DNA of 64,000 nucleotides from Phoronis australis (GCA_002633005.1 NMRA01000048.1:1211277-1275276), one strand, 5' to 3'; positions 50,801-58,039 are shown, numbered from the stretch's first letter. Translations and numbers: made by a program. Notes: generated from the letters alone by a model not told the origin.

Positions 50801-52381
50801 CTTTTTGGTCAATCAAAATGTTATCGAAAAATTTGTAATTAATTATCTTTCCTAATTTGTGAAAGTTTTCCTTTGTCCTTCTCATACCTCCACATGTTTA
50901 CATGTGGGTGCATATTGCCGTCATCTCTGTCTGGGCGTCCGGCGCCTGGCTTCTGTACCTGTATCTCCTAAATCACTCGCAGGATCTTGATGAGATTTGG
51001 CAGATGTGTTCCTAGGAAGCTAACGACCGATGACGACGAATTTCGAACCTATCCGAGTACAGGTGTGTTCCCTAGTGGCAATCTTCAGAGGTCCTTAACA
51101 GACTTTCATAAAATTTTGCAGTTAGGCATCTATCACTGATTTGACGCTATCCTCCTGTTTGAGGGATTTTGCACCACCTAGTGGCCATCTTTACTGTTTT
51201 CGAGTCAGTTTTTTTGCATCTGCCCCTCTGTCAACCAAACCACTCTAGGGATGATTGTGAAAATTGGCATATGTATTCCTACTGTGAAGAAGACAGTTGA
51301 TGATGATTTTCCGATGACTTCGAATGCTGTGGTGCCTCCTAGTGACAATTTTGTTTGTTTTTGCGCCCATTGCTGTATCTTCTAAAGGCTCTACAGGATC
51401 TTTATTAAATTTAGCAACTGTACTTATATAAAGTTGACAACAAACGGCGACGACTTTCAGACGAATCCGACAAACGCTGTGCCCCCTTGTAGCAATTTAA
51501 TTTATTTCGGTTTTCCTCTTTTTTCTCTAACTGAAGCTCCGTCACGGATTTTTATGAAATTTGGTAAATAGCTTTCTATTGAAACAATAAAATGTTCCTG
51601 TTTTCAGATGGATTTGACCTATTTTGTGCCATCTATTGGCCATTTTTACTATTCTTAGTCTGTTTTTATATTTCTCCCCCTCTATCAACCAAATCACTCT
51701 AAGTATTATTGTGAAAATTGGCATATGTGTTCTCAGTGTGAAGAGGACGGTTGGCGATGATTTTCTGATAACTTCGAATACTGTGGCGGCTACTATAGGC
51801 AGTTATGGTTCTGTTGTGCCTATAGCCCCCCTAGTGGCAATTGCATTGTTTTTCCAGCATCCTCTGTTTCTCTGAAGCTACTGACAGTTTTTTATGATAT
51901 TTGGTAATATAGCTTTGTATTAAAGAAGCGATGACAAGTTTCCGTTTTCAGATGGATTAGATTTATTTTGGATCATGTAGTGGCCATTTCTGTGATACAA
52001 ATAAACACCCTTAGAAGCACACCATTTGCGGTGCCTTCGTGGGCGCATTTCAATGCTCTGTGTTGCTCTTATTTCTAGAATTGGTCATATATTATGTGAA
52101 TTTGTATTTATAAACAGTGGGAAAATTTGTTTACATCCTGTTTCCATTCAAGCTGTTTGTTCGTGCTTATCTGTTGTCTCTGAATATTCCAGGTAGTTTC
52201 TAGCGATAGTACACCCACCGTAGCAACAGTGGAGTCAATATCTGCTGTGTTCTCACAAAGGGAGTCCTCGACTGCATCTTTCATGACCGAGTCGACCGAT
52301 TTCCCGCACTCGGAAGCATCTGAGACCAAGGAGCAAACAGAGCAGAACCAACCCCAAGCAACTGCTATGTCTGTTCTATGA
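20009..52381 (+). CDS. Organic anion transporting polypeptide (OATP/SLCO family), whole coding span with introns
   Basis: Eleven exons join in phase (826, 324, 165, 81, 118, 166, 191, 65, 129, 101 and 189 nt, totalling 2355 nt) to encode 784 residues. The protein is a 12-helix major facilitator-type plasma-membrane transporter. OATPs carry bulky amphipathic organic anions such as bile salts, steroid conjugates, prostaglandins or thyroid hormones without sodium. Family markers seen are the signature DPRWVGAWWGGFL (residues 318-330), the Cys-rich Kazal-like fifth extracellular loop (about 519-580) and LRF-type motifs near helix 11. The N-terminal cytoplasmic tail (about 100 residues) and the Ser/Thr/Glu-rich C-tail make it longer than the usual 640-720 residues. 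The tail ends in MSVL, a class I PDZ-binding pattern. I cannot assign the vertebrate subfamily; the signature resembles the 3A/2A type more than 4A. Exons 2 and 9 each occur twice in the assembly; only one copy of each is counted. Confidence 0.93.
20835..23352. other. OATP intron 1, first part
   Basis: Non-coding. A dispersed short repeat fragment with CACAATATGGCAGACAA lies near 20905-20990. No gene is recognised in the remainder. Confidence 0.55.
23353..23634. mobile_element. Possible hAT-like MITE
   Basis: The right edge reads CCTGGATCCGCCCCTG, whose reverse complement CAGGGGCGGATCCAGG is a typical hAT-type terminus. Inside it is a C-rich run and CAACTCAAAATCC, which matches in inverted orientation the start of the element at 40825. 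The left boundary, near CAGTCCTGGGG, is uncertain. Confidence 0.4.
23907..24128 (-). pseudogene. THAP zinc-finger fragment in OATP intron 1
   Basis: A minus-strand frame with a true ATG encodes 73 residues beginning MPDRCVVGGC, followed by SLHKFP and SVICSKH. C5, C10, C50 and H53 fit the THAP spacing C-x(2-4)-C-x(35-50)-C-x2-H, and DCFE-like DCFEND follows. THAP domains bind DNA and occur in P-element-type transposases and many host proteins. The conserved tryptophan of the core and the terminal AVPTIF box are not seen; the frame stops soon after residue 73. It may be a transposon relic, a first exon of a nested minus-strand gene, or a decayed copy. No continuation was recognised nearby. Confidence 0.6.
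24129..25157. other. OATP intron 1, middle part
   Basis: No gene is recognised. Two loosely similar blocks, near 24210-24260 and 24385-24430 (GGACGGACTCTGCAATGAT and GGACAGACTCCGCAGTGAT), hint at a diverged internal duplication. They lie upstream of the THAP fragment on its own strand. Confidence 0.4.
25158..26688. mobile_element. Non-autonomous DNA transposon, family B copy 1
   Basis: The left end CCGTATTCGCCGTAATAACC starts at 25160, and its inverted copy (GGTTATTACGGCGAATACGG) ends at 26686; TA flanks both at 25158-25159 and 26687-26688. Subterminal GCCC repeats (ATAAGCGCCC type) are present on both sides. The 1527-bp body contains no transposase-sized frame. It lies in intron 1 about 200 bp upstream of exon 2. 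It is highly similar to the copy at 45602-47151. Confidence 0.9.
26897..27220 (+). CDS. OATP coding exon 2, first copy: OATP signature exon
   Basis: Encodes residues 276-383. It completes codon 276 (G|CC) and continues with the FLYAAAAVGPVVGFG helix (helix 5), the YVDV segment, the superfamily signature DPRWVGAWWGGFL (318-330), helix 6, and the start of the large cytoplasmic loop with a Lys/Glu-rich stretch. The acceptor is CTTCTGCTTCAG and the donor GTCAGT; phase is 1 at both ends. A second copy lies at 28188-28511 with four silent differences and no amino-acid change. Either copy joins exon 3 in frame. Confidence 0.9.
27626..27626. other. Single-N assembly join
   Basis: A lone N follows GTGTATA. 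Sequence to its right (TACGGCGAATACGG) restarts inside the right terminus of the family B element found at 26671-26686. The flanking sequences on the two sides therefore overlap, which is what an unmerged contig or haplotype join looks like. Confidence 0.85.
27627..28920. repeat. Second copy of the exon 2 region (probable uncollapsed allele)
   Basis: It repeats 26671-27625: transposon end, the CCTGGTGGTCGTGATTTTGG tract, exon 2, and its downstream intron up to GTGTATAG. Compared with the first copy it has about 320 extra bases (roughly 27755-28085) between GCATCTGATT and CACTGTTTGCAATGC. Coding differences are silent only. This is best read as allelic sequence placed in tandem. Confidence 0.8.
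28188..28511 (+). CDS. OATP coding exon 2, second copy
   Basis: The same 108-codon exon as at 26897-27220, with the same acceptor and donor (CTTCTGCTTCAG, GTCAGT). The four nucleotide differences are CTA/CTG, GTT/GTC, CTG/TTG and CCA/CCG, all synonymous. Because the exon is symmetric in phase (1-1), inclusion of both copies would keep the frame but duplicate helices 5-6, which is not a plausible transporter. Mutually exclusive exons would normally show protein divergence. The N at 27626 favours a false duplication. Confidence 0.6.
30381..30486. repeat. 22-bp tandem array, about five copies
   Basis: Units of AAATTATTATTTCAAAGCCC with alternating C or T at the join repeat about five times. The last copy has CTTATTTC. 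Confidence 0.95.
32233..32340. repeat. Tetranucleotide microsatellite
   Basis: An imperfect run of ACCC, ACCT, GCCC and ACTT units inside intron 2. The Pro/Thr-rich frames over it are repeat products. Confidence 0.93.
32774..32938 (+). CDS. OATP coding exon 3: helix 7 region
   Basis: Encodes residues 384-438, starting DIPKSILSLLKNP, then helix 7 and the family-typical SGFVVFLPKYLETQF followed by TANLLTG. The acceptor is CATTTCCAG (AG at 32772-32773) and the donor GTAAAA at 32939; phase is 1-1. The block matches the conserved OATP pattern of a short cytoplasmic leader, a helix and FLPKY-E-QF. Confidence 0.92.
33527..33607 (+). CDS. OATP coding exon 4: helix 8
   Basis: An 81-nt exon encoding residues 439-465: GGVAVPGAVIGILLGGY and a basic KFKLKSN end, matching the conserved helix 8 segment. 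The acceptor is TTTACTCAACAG and the donor GTCAGT; phase is 1-1. A frame reading through the exon exists in another phase and is not real. Confidence 0.9.
33608..34192. other. OATP intron 4
   Basis: Short intron of 585 bp with GT-AG ends. No other structure is seen. Confidence 0.7.
34193..34310 (+). CDS. OATP coding exon 5: helix 9
   Basis: Encodes residues 466-504: GAVQLTLALNFIAVAGFCG then LFLLGCPNPKIAGGTLPYYN. This is helix 9 leading into the fifth extracellular loop; GC-N-KIAG is a family marker. The acceptor is TTTCTTGTAG and the donor GTGGGG is weak. The exon ends in phase 2. Confidence 0.9.
34846..35011 (+). CDS. OATP coding exon 6: Kazal-like extracellular loop
   Basis: Encodes residues 505-560. 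Cysteines at 519, 523, 525, 534, 545 and 549 with ICGSNGITYFSPCHAGC form the Kazal-type module typical of OATP extracellular loop 5, which is disulphide-bonded and needed for surface expression in characterised OATPs. Sequons NLT (514-516) and NAT (556-558) are present. The acceptor is TTTGTTTCCAG and the donor GTGAGT at 35012, ending in phase 0. The last 36 exonic bases and the donor are copied 68 bp downstream. Confidence 0.93.
34976..35090. repeat. Duplicated 3' end of exon 6 with its splice donor
   Basis: Bases 34976-35022 (exon end plus GTGAGTAAACT) recur at 35044-35090, a 68-bp offset. The second copy keeps the GTGAGT donor at 35080. Using it would add 68 nt, shift the frame and read a TAA stop inside the copied CACCCTAAG, so the first donor must be the productive one. 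Confidence 0.95.
36080..36330. repeat. Pyrimidine-rich imperfect triplication
   Basis: Three imperfect units of roughly 90 bp, each with TTGGCCATTTTCAAA or TTGGTCACTTCTAAA followed by CTCCC-TCCCGATT and a run of C and T. The plus-strand frame across it is compositional. Confidence 0.8.
39837..39902. repeat. 33-bp tandem duplication
   Basis: The unit GTAATGTGCTGTAGTGTACA plus CTATTTATTTA occurs twice in a row. Confidence 0.93.
40825..40983. mobile_element. Short hAT-like MITE
   Basis: The left end CAGGGATGGATCCAGGATTT and right end CTTCTAAATCCACCACTG form imperfect terminal inverted repeats of the hAT type over 159 bp. A clear 8-bp target duplication is not seen. The interior has G-rich tracts matching, inverted, the element ending at 23634. 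Confidence 0.6.
41516..41706 (+). CDS. OATP coding exon 7: end of loop 5 and helix 10
   Basis: Encodes residues 561-623, beginning with the NYT sequon and NCACI, then SGRCQMNC, which complete the Cys-rich loop, and helix 10 (FMIVLFFMCMAVAATQT, then PLLIVTM). The acceptor is TATTTGGCAG; the first donor is GTACGT at 41707, ending in phase 2. Only this first donor keeps the frame into exon 8. The last 76 exonic bases are the template of the 79-bp tandem array that follows. Confidence 0.92.
41631..42875. repeat. 79-bp minisatellite built from exon 7 end plus splice donor
   Basis: The unit is 76 bases of exon 7 (from CGTTCATGATT to ATGAG) plus intronic GTA. GTACGT donors occur at 41707 and every 79 bp to 42813, 15 in all. 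The first two copies have GGCGGTCGC, later ones GGCGGTTGC; otherwise they are identical. The array runs into an N at 42876. Immediately after the N comes AAGTTGATTG, as if the final unit ended in a standard GTAAGT donor. Confidence 0.97.
42876..42876. other. Single-N assembly join
   Basis: The N interrupts the last 79-bp unit after CACCATTGT and before AAGTTG. About 17 bases of the unit are missing if the array ended in an intact donor. True copy number is therefore uncertain. Confidence 0.85.
42936..43000 (+). CDS. OATP coding exon 8
   Basis: A 65-nt exon encoding residues 624-645: RSVSEEERAFCLGMQFVILR and FL, the conserved OATP motif (R-S-V-x-E-E-E-R, A-x-x-L-G-x-Q-F). It is preceded by acceptor CCATTGCAG and followed by donor GTGAGT at 43001. 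Entry phase 2 and exit phase 1 fit exons 7 and 9. Confidence 0.92.
43311..44110. repeat. Degenerate minisatellite, about 30-bp units
   Basis: Units of the type CATCCTGGGGTGCGTGATTT plus TGTCTTAGT repeat from 43311. They grade downstream into diverged units (GATCTGTCC with CATCCTGGGGTGCA). Homogeneity falls from left to right, so the left part is younger. Confidence 0.92.
43456..43524. repeat. Perfect inverted repeat, 34-bp arms, 1-nt spacer
   Basis: The left arm 43456-43489 starts TCATCCTGGGGTGCGTC. It is followed by one G (43490) and an exact reverse complement at 43491-43524. It sits inside the minisatellite, so one array segment is inverted. It could extrude as a cruciform or be a fold-back assembly artefact. 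Confidence 0.95.
44432..44519. repeat. 22-bp acceptor minisatellite, first copy (4 units)
   Basis: The unit CCTACATTCATGTATATTCC plus AG joins the first nine exon 9 bases (CCTACATTC) to the intron's last 13. Four TTCCAG acceptors follow each other, the last being the one that fits exon 9. One unit reads TCTACATTC. The units replace a normal polypyrimidine tract. Confidence 0.93.
44520..44648 (+). CDS. OATP coding exon 9, first copy: helix 11
   Basis: Encodes residues 646-688: AYIPAPILFGAIIDQTCMFW, then KKQCGRNGSCLLYD and VEKFRYYYIG. This is the conserved P-x-P-x-x-F-G-x-x-I-D segment, the last extracellular loop and the start of helix 12. The donor is GTAAGT at 44649; phase is 1-1. The exon is repeated without change at 44894-45022. 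Confidence 0.9.
   Translation, partial: PTFLPPYCLVPSLTRHVCFGRNSVVATARVFCMTWRSSVTTI
44720..44720. other. Single-N assembly join
   Basis: The N follows TCTTATCAA, which recurs at about 45085-45093 after the second exon 9 copy. The left contig therefore overlaps the right one, arguing for alleles placed in tandem. Confidence 0.85.
44721..44893. repeat. 22-bp acceptor minisatellite, second copy (8 units)
   Basis: Eight units precede the second exon 9 copy. Five keep the TTCCAG acceptor; three are mutated (TTCCGG, CTCCAT, TTCCAT). Copy number differs from the four units before the first exon 9 copy, so if the two are alleles the acceptor repeat is length-polymorphic. Confidence 0.93.
44894..45022 (+). 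CDS. OATP coding exon 9, second copy
   Basis: Identical over all 129 nt to 44520-44648, with the same donor GTAAGT and the same downstream intron start. Including both copies would keep the frame but duplicate helix 11, so only one is expected in a functional mRNA. Which copy belongs to the reference haplotype cannot be told. Confidence 0.6.
   Translation, partial: PTFLPPYCLVPSLTRHVCFGRNSVVATARVFCMTWRSSVTTI
45023..47938. other. OATP intron 9
   Basis: Contains a well-preserved copy of the dispersed short repeat (about 45200-45440), the family B transposon copy 2 (45602-47151), and otherwise non-coding sequence up to the exon 10 acceptor. Confidence 0.6.
45602..47151. mobile_element. Non-autonomous DNA transposon, family B copy 2
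   Basis: A full-length relative of 25158-26688. The ends are degraded: the left reads ACATATTCGCCGTAATAACC and the right TTACGACATATACAG; TA flanks both (45602-45603, 47150-47151). Interior blocks such as CAGCCACACGGCGACTAAT are shared, here with an extra tandem copy near 46340-46400. More diverged termini suggest an older insertion than copy 1. Confidence 0.87.
47939..48039 (+). CDS. OATP coding exon 10: helix 12
   Basis: Encodes residues 689-722: GTCAGYKVLGAMFFIIVWLV, then LRYQKKTKAEFDVH. A hydrophobic final helix is followed by a basic cytoplasmic anchor, as expected for OATP helix 12. The acceptor is GTTCTGTTTTCAG; the donor GTGAGT is at 48040. The exon ends in phase 0. Confidence 0.9.
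50880..52000. repeat. Degenerate repeat with CTAGTGGC-type motifs
   Basis: Roughly 100-220-bp degenerate modules recur: a phrase like GAAATTTGGCA or GAAAATTGGCATATG, then AAGAGGACGGTTG, then TTTC-GA-ACTTCGAAT, then a CTAGTGGC-type motif. At least five modules are visible. It is probably an old transposable or satellite-derived repeat; I do not recognise the family. Confidence 0.65.
51171..51188 (-). promoter_or_regulatory. CTCF-like core site
   Basis: On the minus strand this reads GGCCACTAGGTGGTGC, which fits the conserved CTCF core CCAnYAGRKGGCR with one mismatch. Sequence match only; binding is inferred. It is the best of the series inside the intron 10 repeat. Confidence 0.4.
52193..52381 (+). 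CDS. OATP coding exon 11: C-terminal tail and stop
   Basis: Encodes residues 723-784 and TGA. The acceptor is GAATATTCCAG (AG at 52191-52192). The tail is hydrophilic and rich in Ser, Thr, Glu and Gln, with no helix. It ends MSVL, matching a class I PDZ ligand (S/T-x-hydrophobic), which in several OATPs tethers the carrier at the membrane via PDZ scaffolds. Function of the tail here is inferred. Confidence 0.88.
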   Translation, partial: VVSSDSTPTVATVESISAVFSQRESSTASFMTESTDFPHSEASETKEQTEQNQPQATAMSVL

Positions 52382-52580
52382 TTGGCTGTATACTATCTGC
52401 TGTGATTTTGCCAATGTCAAAGATGGCTACTGTCAACAGAGTTTCTGTGGAAATGGAAGCCAACAATGCTGTACTTGCAAGTGTGTGCTGTTAAACTAGT
52501 CTATGCATATTTTACCTCGGCTACTTAAAAGTTGAAGTCAAACAAAACATTCCATTGTAAATAAAGAGCAAAGAAGCAAG
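52382..52580 (+). other. OATP 3' untranslated region
   Basis: About 200 bases after the stop codon, without other features, leading to the poly(A) signal at 52560-52565. Confidence 0.65.
52560..52565 (+). terminator. Poly(A) signal AATAAA
   Basis: AATAAA lies 179 bases after the TGA, in TTGTAAATAAAGAGC. A transcript end about 15-25 bases later would give a short 3' UTR. No closer canonical signal is seen. Confidence 0.75.
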
Positions 52581-52675
52581 AGTGGAGGTGAATTTTTAAT
52601 GGAGGTTGTGCTTTTATTGAACTGAATTGGCTACTTAATTGTTTCTCATGTGTAAAGTTCATGCTCCCAAACACA

Positions 52676-52692
52676 GTGCCATCTAGTGGTAG
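52676..52692 (-). promoter_or_regulatory. CTCF-like core site downstream of OATP
   Basis: The minus strand reads TACCACTAGATGGCACT, fitting the CTCF core CCAnYAGRKGGCR fully. It lies about 110 bp past the poly(A) signal. A second match, on the plus strand, is at 52820-52836 (GCCAACAGGTGGCGAGG). Confidence 0.45.
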
Positions 52693-52819
52693 AGGTGATA
52701 CTGTCTTATCTTGCCTATTTGCTTTTTACGGATAGAGATTTGTGGCATATATGCATTGGATTGTCCATCTCTATTGTTCTCAGCAGAAAGTATCCACAGA
52801 ACGTGCACCTACATTTTCT

Positions 52820-52836
52820 GCCAACAGGTGGCGAGG
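52820..52836 (+). promoter_or_regulatory. CTCF-like core site, opposite orientation
   Basis: The plus strand reads GCCAACAGGTGGCGAGG, fitting CCAnCAGGTGGCG. It faces opposite to the sites at 51171 and 52676. Match by eye only. Confidence 0.4.
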
Positions 52837-54092
52837 ACCATGTATATCCCACAATTCTCTATTCGTGAAAAGTTCCATGAATCATGTACGATCGTTGCAA
52901 CTGTAAATGAGCATCGTGGTTCATAATCAAAAATGGTCGTCTGCAACCAATGGTAATGATCTGGAAGACAAAAGTGTTCTGATGACTAATGCTAGTGATG
53001 AGAATCTAAAGCTATAATAATGATCATTATAGTAATAACAATAAATAGTGATAATTATTACCCACAATTATTTCATGAGAAAGTTGAGCAGAGAAACTTG
53101 TGTAGCCAATATCTCATCTGTTAAGTGGCTGGTTGAAGCAATAACTATACTGCTGGTTGTAAAAGAGCAGACCTTGTTATAAACTAGGGATTTTAGATGA
53201 GTGATTTGTTGCTCTTCTAATTGTTTTTCTATTCAAATACACGTTAATCACACACAAGCAGAAGGACTCGTGTCACTGTTGACACTTTTGATCTGTCAAT
53301 AGATGTCCATCTTCATCAGTGTGATCGAAAGAGAGTATTAATATTAAATGTTGGATTTTTGACTATTTTGAAATGTTTGTATCATCTTAAACATTGAAGA
53401 AACCTGTTGCATCTTACCCTTCTATTCTTCATTTACATGTTTGTGAAAAATGATATTGATTCAAAAATTGCAGTTGTCATTTTGATCCCATCTCTGAAAA
53501 TCCTTTACCCCATGCACCTAAACAGTAACTGTGTGGTATCTTGTTTACTGTGTAGAGTAAATATGAACCATTGTAGTCATAGGTTTCCAGTCAAAGTTGT
53601 AGCATGTGGTGACTGCAAAACTGTCAACATGTTCATCAAGGTTTAAAATCTCATTGCGGTGGCAATATGCTCAAATTTATTTCTCACCCATGTATTGATC
53701 AATTTTTATGAAATCACACAATTCGAAATCTAATACAAAAAACTTCAAATTCGTGTCAAGGTTTTTGTATGAGTTATTTATAACTTTATTTTTATGTATA
53801 ACCAAAATTATGAGTGAATATTGTGTTGCCTACGTACCGCAATGTACTATGGCTTTATCCTTGTATTTTACATTCATTACTTGAACAAGGCCATAAGATG
53901 TTTTTAGAACATTTTTTGGAAATATTAAGAAAAATGGGCTTTTTTGAAATCGAGCATTTTTAAAGAATGAATGACTCAAGCTTTTGTTTGTTTTTTCTCA
54001 AGTTTTAAGTCATATTTAACATGCTGTAAAATGAAATTTTACTCATTATAAAGAGGAATGTGGAAAAACTCTTCGTCTTTCATCCTCCTCCC

Positions 54093-54171
54093 TTGTCAGA
54101 CTGCTATCTGTCCCTCCTCTCTTGTCAGACTGCTATCTGTCCCTCCTCCCTTGTCAGACTGCTATCTGTCC
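54093..54171. repeat. 29-bp tandem triplication
   Basis: TTGTCAGACTGCTATCTGTC followed by a C/T-rich joint occurs at 54093, 54122 and 54151. Confidence 0.95.
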
Positions 54172-57100
54172 AGGCTCTGTTCATCGCAAGTTGCAACATC
54201 TCATGTTTTTTTTGTCTTCTTCAATCTTTTTTACCACCGTCCTGATTGTCCGTGCCAGCGCCAGTAAAACTGGCAGAGTGCCAATCAGTAGTGGTGGTTT
54301 TAATTGTGTTCAGAATTGCAGACGACAATGAGCTTGTGTTGATAGACTTCCTCTTTTCCTCCAGCAGATGATGTGATTCTCCCTCTGCTTGTGTACTTGT
54401 TAAATTAGCCTTTATTGAACATGATCTACGAAGCTGATGATCTATTTTAGATATTTCTAACTTTTGTTTTTATAACATTTCTGTTCATTCCTGACCTGTC
54501 ACGTTCATGTGAACAGGTTTTAGACTCTCCTGTGATGTGACGAGAAGTCATAAATCTGCCACACTCTACACAATGCAGCTCACCTCTACTTGGTTAGATT
54601 GCCACCTATTCCCAATTTAGGCAGGACGAGGTCGAGGCATGTCTCAATTTGGTTAACCTGTATATCCATATGGACCATTGCTGTTGTAGGAACGAGCCCA
54701 CTCATTAATTGAATATAAATACCGGACTCTGGAATGGACATATAGGCCATTTTAAATGGCCTTTTTATTATGCAGTAATTCTTCACCTATTTAAAACACA
54801 ATATGGATGACAAGTGAAATTTTATCAAATTTCTCCACAAAAATAGAGATTATGAATTTTTAGTTTTAGTTTCATTAAAAAATAATGAAAGAAGAGCATA
54901 CACAACTATTTATGATGTGTGCTACTCACAACCTTTTCTATCAGCTCTTCGTTTAATTAAAAAATCAATTCATTTGGCTAATATTTTATAGAAAGTCAAT
55001 GAGTTAGTTGACAAAACTAAGATGTGCACGTCTCAAAGTTAGCACTTTAGTTTAATTGTTAACAATATTACAGATTTAGTTGAGTTGATTACTCGCTATT
55101 CAACCAAGTCATGGACCAGTCAAGCAACATGTTCAAGACTCAACTTTTGAATTTGCTACTGACTGTTGTTTACCACATGCCCACTGCATTCGGCAGTTAA
55201 TCTCTGCAGTAGAGATGAGCTACATTGGGAAGGGTTTGGGGGTTTTTAGGGAAATAATTAAAAGTGCCCCAATACCTCTAGTTGATTGGGATGGCTTTAA
55301 ATCTTTATTGCTTGTTTTGTTTGTTAATCAACCATTGAATCTCTTCTTAGATCACAGTTATTAGTCCTAAAAGTGTTTATTCGGCATGTAAATGGTTGGT
55401 AACAAGAGCAGTCTTGTTTTGAAAGTTGTCTCATGGTAAAGTGTTTGGACAAGAAGAGCAATGTGATGTGGTGATGGGCTAGTGAGTTGGCAATAGTTGG
55501 ATGTATATTCAGTGGATAAAACTGGTTCTCAAGGCAATAGTCGGATATATATTCAGTGGATAAAACTGGTTCTCAAAATTCGGGAACCTTATATCTGGTC
55601 ATTACCAGTGAGTTGCCATTGTGGCCAGAGGGTGTGTGAATCCTATGAACTGTGAACAGGCTGTAAGCAGCTTTGTAAGTAGGGCTTGTAAGGGTGTTCT
55701 TCACCTAGTCATCCAATATTTACACTGTTTTTATTCTTCCATGCCCAGTCACACACCCAGCAAAGGCAGTTGTCCAGTGCTCAAGTGTCAATTGGCCCTC
55801 ACACAATTACATCTCAAGCACCATTGTAACACGTATGGGCCAAGGGTCTAATCTTTGCACTCCAAATCAAACTCAAAATTCCATTCTAATTTAATGCCAA
55901 CACTAGATAAGTAATGTATTATGCTGTAGTGCATTATTTTATAGTTTAAGCAAGTGATTGTATTGTCCTTGTCCACACTCGATCACTGCTGGATTTGAGC
56001 TACAAACCCGAGTAAAAGCTTGATTTTTCGAGTTCAGACTTGAACTTGTAGCTTTAATGCTGGGATCATCGAGTGCAAACCAGGATTAAGTTCTCATCCG
56101 CATAGACCATAATGTACTCATCAAGCACATAAGAAAATCACTTATTTTGAGTTCTCATTATAATAGTTTCAAATCCCTTGCTCTGTCCTGCTAAATTTAT
56201 GAATATTCTGAGATTTGGCCAAGTGGTGTGTAGGTAATGACTGTGGTGCTTGTTATCTTGCTACTGGTGGTGTTAGCTGTCCTCCATCTCATATGAATAT
56301 GCAAATAATTACCATGACAACCTTCTGCTTCTGTGGATTGTAAGTTGATTGAATCAGGGTCGAAATATTAAAACATTCCGTGAGCTCTCTACTGACTTAG
56401 TCATATTAAATGTAGATGTTATATCTGGCATTGAACTGAAACTTGGCTTGTCATTCATATGCAATAATATTACCTTTGACGATGACCATATAAGGGCAGA
56501 TGTATATGGCAGGTCTGTGTTCATTTGTTCTGCTGAAAGAAAGGGCTGGTCCCCATTTCTGCTACTGACCAATGATGTGACTGATTGAAGTACCAACATT
56601 TAATTGGGCAAGTTTAGTTGAAGAGTGACTGTGATATAGCAGTGGATGACCTATTTAACACTTGTTAATTTTTATTTTATTTTGGAGGCTCTTATTTGCT
56701 AATCAAATACGTTCCAGTATTGTGTGTGCTTTTTGTAGTTGAGAACATCAGCTCTTGTTAGCTTAGCCTGAAGTCAACAAATTGCTAATAATATTTAGTG
56801 CAGTCTGGAGATTTTGTGTTGCAAAACGTCAAGCTAATATTTTACTGGTGGATTTTCTTTTGATATACCTGGAAAAACTGTTTGTTACAAGAAGTACTTT
56901 GAAGTGATTGGAATTTATAATGTTAATTAGTCATTTCTTGTTTCTCAAGTTGGAGTTCTGTGACTGTGTTTCATTCAATCTTAATTTACAATACTAGGCA
57001 ATACTCTAGTACAAATAATCCATTCGGCCAATACCCTACTAAAATTCATTGGGACCTGTGTACACCCTTGCCTGTAGTATTAAGGTATCTTAAAAGGTGA

Positions 57101-58039
57101 AGGTATTTATCTTAGATCAGGTGTCACCTTGCGTGTTGTTTGTTTTGGGGAAATTGTACTTGCTGTTAAATGATTGAAAGTGATTCATGAAAAATGTTTG
57201 TCAAAATGATACAATTTACAATAAAATGTTTTTAAAGTGTTCATGTTTTCTGTTTTACCTGGGATTCACGAAACTACACATATCTATTCCAGTGTGTGTC
57301 TCAAATTCAACTGTTTCAGTAGTATTCTTTCACGGAGGTGTGATTGGCCTAAGTATTCATACAATTTTACCATCGACACTTCTGAGTGTCTTTTCTCCCA
57401 GTGGGCATTCCACCGTGTGTGCAACAGCAGGACTTTATAAATATCAGAATGGCGTAAACTAGTGATGAGCACAGCAGGTTAAAGGTGGCACTGAATAGTT
57501 AGGCTGCGGCGGTGGCCGACTTCAACTCCCAAAATAAAATTTAGTGGTAAGCCAGGCTTGGGGGCAGTTTTTAGATAGGTGTTGCAAGTAAGCGCAGTGA
57601 ATGTGGCTTGTATGTATTGGAGAACGTGTTGAGAATGAGAAAATAATACTTGCTGTAGCTGCATTCTTCTACAAGATGGAGTTCCGCTGTTGCATTTGTG
57701 CACTTATGGGTAGCGACTGAGACATCGGCTGCAATTTCAGGTAGCCCTCAAACAAGGCAGAATTGCAAAAAAGTAGTTGGTTGACAGTACTCTTTGACAA
57801 CATTTTTGGAATCTGTAGAAAATTTGCTTTAAGAATCTAATGTTGGCTTAAATTGTGCATCAGCAAGGAAGTGGTGGTTCTGGGGTGATAAGTGCTGATT
57901 TTGTGTTTTTGCCCCTTTTTTAGCCTACATTGCTTTTCAGTGGGAGTGAAAGGGTAAAAAACATAAGGGAGAATAAAGTTTCTGTGCTCATCTGTAGGGC
58001 TTGTGGCGCGAAATGACTCAAAACTTTTCATTCTTTGCC

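Larger units (their letters stand above)
48040..52192. other. OATP intron 10
   Basis: No nested gene is recognised. The 3' third (about 50880-52000) is a degenerate internal repeat carrying CTCF-like cores. Short fragments similar to the dispersed repeat lie near 47690. Confidence 0.6.
52581..58039. other. Intergenic DNA
   Basis: No gene is recognised. It contains the CTCF-like sites near 52676 and 52820, a 29-bp triplication at 54093, a dispersed repeat fragment at about 54770-54850 and a 43-bp duplication near 55490-55580. Open frames are short and without recognised domains. Confidence 0.55.
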
